From DASZBX01 sp035943635 (GTDB lineage: Bacteria; Actinomycetota; Actinomycetes; Streptomycetales; Catenulisporaceae): 36,885 nt of DNA. The notes beneath the pieces were generated by a model. The model was given only the letters and a program-made list of their open reading frames with translations. It made no database searches and was not told the DNA's origin. Below are positions 33,540-36,885 of this stretch, piece after piece. The first letter of the stretch is position 1. Each line of letters starts with the position of its first letter. A program made the translations under genes and the position numbers. The stretch spans positions 1 to 36,885 of the forward strand of contig DASZBX010000042.1 of NCBI GenBank assembly GCA_035943635.1, written 5' to 3'.

Positions 33540-34177
33540 CAGATTCCCGGGACGAGACGCGAGTGCTGCGAGGCGTACACCTGGTAGGCCGGCAGCTCTC
33601 CCAGAGTCTTCTCCTCCACCCGGATGCGCCACGACAGGACCGTGGCCAGCACCGCGAGCAGCAGGACCGAATACCAGTTCAGGAAGAAGACCACCAAACC
33701 GACGTTCGCGAGCAGCATCCCCGCATATGCCGGATGGCGGATGAAGGTGTAAGGGCCCGTGGAAACGATCGCGTGCGCGTCGTGCTTGATCACGTGGTGG
33801 GAGTAGAAGCGTCCCAATGTCCTGATTGCGACCGTGCGCAGCGTCACGCCGCCGGCGAACAGCGCGAACGCGAGCACCTCGCGCACCGTGGTCCCGCCCG
33901 CGACCGGGAGCAGGAACTCGGCCGCCGCGACGGTCGCGAACCGCGAGAGGCCGTAACAGATCAGCGTCGACACCTCACGCGGCGGCGTGCTCGGCCGGCC
34001 GAGACTGACCGGCGCCTCGCTGAGCACCCACAACAGATACAGCACCACCAGCACCGCGGCGGCCGGCCGGGCCGACCAGCCGTGCCGGCCGAGAACGATG
34101 ACGATCCCCGTGACACTCACGGCGGTGCCGAAAGTGAACAGCGACGGAGTGATGGCCCGCCGCCAGTCGAACCCCAT
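33536..34177 (-). CDS. ICMT-like membrane methyltransferase
   Basis: A 213-residue membrane protein of the isoprenylcysteine carboxyl methyltransferase family. Several hydrophobic segments are followed by GPYTFIRHPAYAG and the C-terminal R..EEKTLGE..Y..Y.... pattern that binds S-adenosylmethionine and the carboxylate. ICMT methylates carboxyl groups of prenylated substrates; bacterial members methylate varied lipophilic acids. ATG 34177 has GAGGGG upstream; a longer in-frame start at 34309 lacks such a site. It is the first gene of the six-gene operon, diverging from the polyprenyl synthase gene. A methyl ester on a terpenoid acid is the simplest guess. Confidence 0.87.
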   Translation of the reverse strand: MGFDWRRAITPSLFTFGTAVSVTGIVIVLGRHGWSARPAAAVLVVLYLLWVLSEAPVSLGRPSTPPREVSTLICYGLSRFATVAAAEFLLPVAGGTTVREVLAFALFAGGVTLRTVAIRTLGRFYSHHVIKHDAHAIVSTGPYTFIRHPAYAGMLLANVGLVVFFLNWYSVLLLAVLATVLSWRIRVEEKTLGELPAYQVYASQHSRLVPGIW

Positions 34178-34440
34178 CAGACCCCTCGCCAAAACAATAG
34201 CCTGATTCCCGTGGTTCCGGGTACGCCAGATGAATTCGCCATACGCACAATCCTCCCGTGTGACCGATGGGTCTCGTGTGGACATACATGAGCCCTGACT
34301 CGGCGACAACGCCAGGATAAACAGTGGGACTGTTGTTAGTCCAGATGACTGATGTCTGATATTTTGCCGTCACCGGCCGGATCGGATGCGCCGGGACGGC
34401 GTGGTGCTCCGGCCGCGCCCCGGGGGCAGGGAGATGCGCG
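34178..34440. promoter_or_regulatory. Divergent promoter region of the terpenoid-like operon
   Basis: A 263-base region between the methyltransferase and polyprenyl synthase genes, more AT-rich than its surroundings. It holds a perfect inverted repeat AACAGT-GGG-ACTGTT (34320-34334), followed by GTTAGTCC and two close copies of CTGATG/CTGATA near 34350-34360. The inverted repeat is a candidate operator controlling both directions. Confidence 0.5.
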
Positions 34441-35451
34441 ATGACAGGGTCGGCGATACCCGCGCAGACGGCGGCCGAGGTGACCAGGCGGCTGCGCGAC
34501 CTGGCAGAACGGCTGACCGCGACCGACGGCGAGGTCCAGCGCGCGATGGCCGGATCGGTGACCGTGTTCCTGGACCGGATCGCGGCCCGCGGCTCCCAGG
34601 CGGCCCTGGAAGGAATCATCGCCCTGCCGTTCCTGGTGCACGGCGCCGAAACCGGAAATCCGGACCCTGGCACACCGGCCGCCATGGCGCACGTCCTGTG
34701 GTGGGTGTCCGCGCGCTACCTGGACGACCTGTCCGACGCCGCGGACCTCCCGCCCGCGGCCGAGGCGAACCGCGGCATCCTCGCCGCGATCGCCGTCGGC
34801 TGCCACCTGGCCGCCGAAGTCCTCGACGAAGCCTGCCCGGACGCGCCCGAGCAGGCACTGCGCCTGCGCCAGGAGCTTTCCCGGTGCTGGCAGAACGGGA
34901 TCGACGGTCAGCTCGTCGACCTGATCGCCGACCCGGTCAGCACCACCCGAGACGAGGTCCTGGCGGGCTACCGCGGCAAAACCGGTGCCCCTTATGGGAT
35001 GTCCGCAGCGATGGGGGCGGTACTCGCAGGCTGCGACCCCGCCCGGGTGACCGCCTGGCGCGAGTTCGGCGAACGTTTCGGCGTCCTGCGCCAGATCATC
35101 AACGACCAGCGCGATCTGGCCTCCGGCCGCCACGAGGACCTGCGCAACGGCACCGCGACCTACCTGATCGTGCAGTATCTGAGCTCCCTGACTGGTGAAC
35201 AGTACGACACGGCGCTCAAGCACCTGGCCATGTCCGCCGACTCCGCCGAAGCCAGAACCCAACTGGCCGCCCGACTGACCGCTCCCGAGAACCTGCGCGA
35301 GTACGCCGGCTCCCTCGCACCCCTGATCACCGGGCTGCATGCCGACATCGACGCCCTCGCCGACAAGCACGAGTTCGCCGCAGGACTGCACGATTTGGTC
35401 GACGAGACGTCGGGTATGTTCCCTGAATTCCTGCTAGGCACGATCCGCTAA
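34441..35451 (+). CDS. Polyprenyl diphosphate synthase
   Basis: A 336-residue trans-isoprenyl diphosphate synthase. The first aspartate-rich motif is D95-D-L-S-D99 (in RYLDDLSDA); the second reads N221-D-Q-R-D225 instead of DDxxD; K180-T181 lies between them. The change from D to N in the second motif is tolerated in some family members. It condenses isopentenyl diphosphate into a C15-C25 chain; chain length cannot be read off safely. AGGGAG precedes the ATG. It diverges from the six-gene operon and very probably supplies its prenyl substrate. Confidence 0.9.
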   Translation: MTGSAIPAQTAAEVTRRLRDLAERLTATDGEVQRAMAGSVTVFLDRIAARGSQAALEGIIALPFLVHGAETGNPDPGTPAAMAHVLWWVSARYLDDLSDAADLPPAAEANRGILAAIAVGCHLAAEVLDEACPDAPEQALRLRQELSRCWQNGIDGQLVDLIADPVSTTRDEVLAGYRGKTGAPYGMSAAMGAVLAGCDPARVTAWREFGERFGVLRQIINDQRDLASGRHEDLRNGTATYLIVQYLSSLTGEQYDTALKHLAMSADSAEARTQLAARLTAPENLREYAGSLAPLITGLHADIDALADKHEFAAGLHDLVDETSGMFPEFLLGTIR

Positions 35452-35865
35452 GGCAGCCCGCGCCGCACCACGCGAGAGCGATGGCACAGAACTGGTGCTT
35501 AGCATGGGCGGCGCGGCTATCCCGACAAATTGGAGGGTCAAGCGAAGGGTCCCGGTCGGCGCCATAGGCAGTCGGTGCGCGCAACGCGCCCCACGGCTGG
35601 AGGCGGCGGCCGACTGGAGGGTCTCCATGACCAGAAGGTCAATCGGTCGCATCAGCGCCCTGGCACCCGCACTGTGCACCGGCACCAGCCGGCCTGCCTC
35701 GTAACCCCTGGAAATCCGCGCGAGACAAGCCGATCCTCACCAGGTTGTACCCGGCGGATCCTGCTTCAGTGCTGACACGGATGTTTTCTCCCGCCCGCAC
35801 GCAAAGAATGAGGTGAAACAGTACTCGAGCCCGCCAAGCGGGCTCGCCAGGGGAGGAAACCAGCC
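35452..35865. other. Intergenic region, no clear gene
   Basis: 414 bases. The best small frame is 35628-35704 on plus (25 codons), with GGAGGG upstream but no recognisable product. GGAGGGTC occurs twice (35531 and 35614 regions). The region likely marks the right edge of the cluster. Confidence 0.5.
35826..35846 (+). promoter_or_regulatory. Hairpin in the leader of the lipoprotein gene
   Basis: A 9-bp perfect inverted repeat, 35826-35834 against 35838-35846, with loop CAA. It ends just before the GGGGAGGAAA ribosome site of the lipoprotein gene, so it could act as a leader hairpin or a weak terminator for upstream transcription. Confidence 0.4.
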
Positions 35866-36408
35866 ATGACCAGATACCGATTCACCGGTCGCCTCACGGT
35901 GGCCGCGGCCGCCTGTCTGCTCGCGGTGGCCGGGTGCACGTCCGGCGGGTCCTCCGGCTCGTCCTCGCCGCCGGGCCAGTCGGGCCGGCAGGACCAGCAG
36001 AATCAGCCCGACGCCGACCAGACCGGGGACACCGGCGCCGCACCCGACACCACCGATCCGGCGCCGCAGTACTCCGGCGTCATCTCCATGGCGTACCAGG
36101 ATGGCGGGGACGAACCCCCGACCGTGGACTGCACCAGGCTCGACCTCGAAGTCCAGCTCTCGCCGAAGTCGGGCACGATCCAGTGGACGGCAGTCGCCCA
36201 AGACTCCGACACGGGTTTCGTCAACGCAAACCGCCTGGACGGCGTCACGGTCGACCCGTCGTCAGGGCTGCTCGGCCCGGGCCAGAGCGAGACGTTACAC
36301 GTGTCCGGCTCGGCCGGCACGCTCCCGGCCTTCTGGATCTTCGCGAGCGCTCCGAACGCCGGCGGACACGACGGGGGCAGTCTCGAATTCGACTGCCAGG
36401 GGCAGTAG
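35866..36408 (+). CDS. Putative lipoprotein of unknown function
   Basis: A 180-residue protein with a lipoprotein signal: basic N-terminus, hydrophobic stretch and lipobox AVAGC with the lipidated Cys at 24. A Ser/Gly/Gln/Asp-rich linker (about 25-70) follows, then a domain of about 110 residues that reads as a beta-sandwich (LDLEVQLSPKSGTIQWTAVAQ, VDPSSGLLGPGQSETLHVSG). The latter part resembles BACON/Ig-like repeats in pattern, but I cannot name a family. It probably sits on the outer face of the membrane. A strong GGGGAGG precedes the ATG. It appears unrelated to the biosynthetic genes. Confidence 0.75.
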   Translation: MTRYRFTGRLTVAAAACLLAVAGCTSGGSSGSSSPPGQSGRQDQQNQPDADQTGDTGAAPDTTDPAPQYSGVISMAYQDGGDEPPTVDCTRLDLEVQLSPKSGTIQWTAVAQDSDTGFVNANRLDGVTVDPSSGLLGPGQSETLHVSGSAGTLPAFWIFASAPNAGGHDGGSLEFDCQGQ

Positions 36409-36455
36409 CGAGGCCTGAGTTACCAGGTCAAGGCACTACGTCCCCTGACAAACAG

Positions 36456-36489
36456 GCGGGCCGCGCACGGTGATCCGTGCGCGGCCCGC
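36456..36489. terminator. Bidirectional terminator between lipoprotein and chitinase genes
   Basis: A perfect 15-bp stem, 36456-36470 against 36475-36489, with loop TGAT, between convergent genes. Confidence 0.87.
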
Positions 36490-36503
36490 TCTGGGTTTCT
36501 TCG

Positions 36504-36885
36504 TCAGTCCCCGAGGGCGCTCAGGAACGACTTGGTGTATTGCAGCGCCGACGTGCTGGAGACCGAGTTGCAGGTCGGGGACGCGTACGTGTCCGAGCAG
36601 GGCGTGTCGCGGTCCAGGGACCAGAAGTGGATCCCGGCCAGGCCGTTGCTGACCGCGTACGACGTCAGGGTACTCACATCCCCGACGGTGAACGTCTCGC
36701 TGGTGGCGTCGTTCATCCCGATCATCGGCGTGACAGCGATCTTACTCGCCGCGATGCCGTAGGTGTGCTCCAGGTTCTTCACCGCCTGGATCGCCGACTG
36801 CGCCATCTCGCAGGTACTGCCGGAGACGACGCACACGCTGCTGGACGCGTTGCCGAAGTCCATCGTCATCAGGTTAATGACATAC
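36504..36885 (-). CDS. GH18 chitinase, C-terminal fragment (continues beyond the window)
   Basis: The last 126 codons of a gene whose start lies outside the window. YVINLMTMDFG at the edge matches the barrel strand of family 18 chitinases (usually ..N.MTMDYG), and GIHFWSLDRDTPC near the end matches the conserved W-S-x-D-x-D strand of bacterial chitinase catalytic domains. It would be a secreted enzyme that degrades chitin. The catalytic DxxDxDxE motif must lie upstream, beyond the window. Confidence 0.85.
   Translation of the reverse strand, partial: YVINLMTMDFGNASSSVCVVSGSTCEMAQSAIQAVKNLEHTYGIAASKIAVTPMIGMNDATSETFTVGDVSTLTSYAVSNGLAGIHFWSLDRDTPCSDTYASPTCNSVSSTSALQYTKSFLSALGD

Noticed and set aside
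35628..35704. 25-codon frame with GGAGGG before the ATG
   Set aside because: No homology or signal, and the region otherwise looks non-coding.
1..36885. CRISPR arrays, transposases, tRNA or rRNA genes, cobalamin riboswitch
   Set aside because: No regularly spaced repeats, recombinase motifs, cloverleaf-like segments or B12-box-like leader before the mutase genes were found on reading.

Overview
This is high-GC actinomycete DNA: strong G/C bias at third codon positions, GTG starts, GGAGG-type ribosome binding sites, SARP-family regulators, an AfsA-family gene and a GH18 chitinase at the edge. It looks like a streptomycete or a related secondary-metabolite-rich actinobacterium. No genus can be fixed from the window. 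No rRNA, tRNA, IS element or CRISPR array was seen.

Left part (about 0.3-19.9 kb): a compact nonribosomal peptide cluster. A plus-strand operon encodes an MbtH-like protein, NRPS 1 (A-PCP-E), NRPS 2 (C-A-PCP-C-A-PCP), an SbnA-like PLP enzyme, NRPS 3 (C-A-PCP) and a TauD/SyrP-like iron dioxygenase. Facing it on the minus strand are a two-subunit glutamate (methylaspartate) mutase and a free-standing type I-like thioesterase. An arginine amidinotransferase gene diverges from the mutase genes. The assembly line has four modules and no built-in thioesterase. By-eye specificity codes of modules 2 and 3 (DLTK..VNK) are of the Asp type. This fits a mutase that makes 3-methylaspartate and a dioxygenase that hydroxylates carrier-bound Asp. 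The inferred product is a tetrapeptide with a D-configured first residue, two Asp-type residues (methylated and/or hydroxylated), and possibly a diaminopropionate- and/or guanidine-containing residue. I do not recognise it as a known compound.

Middle (about 19.95-27.0 kb): two large divergent SARP regulators (SARP-NB-ARC and SARP-NB-ARC-TPR), a small putative secreted peptide gene converging on the second one, and a type II thioesterase homologue whose nucleophile and catalytic His motifs are both degraded.

Right (about 27.0-35.5 kb): six minus-strand genes whose starts and stops overlap or nearly touch: ICMT-like methyltransferase, nitroreductase, PEP-synthase/rifampin-phosphotransferase-like enzyme, UbiA-family protein, cytochrome P450 and AfsA-family hotdog protein. 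A divergent polyprenyl diphosphate synthase gene faces them. This resembles a compact terpenoid or meroterpenoid pathway with an unusual enzyme set. It is the most likely undescribed system here, either on its own or joined to the peptide cluster.

Far right: a lipoprotein gene and the C-terminal end of a GH18 chitinase, which look like non-cluster genes. Regulatory DNA of note: a TTGACA-N17-TAGGAG promoter before mbtH; a composite element GCTATCC-N17-GATACCG shared by the mbtH and amidinotransferase upstream regions, with a partial copy between the SARP genes; 11-bp-phased repeats that look like SARP boxes; and three near-perfect convergent terminators.
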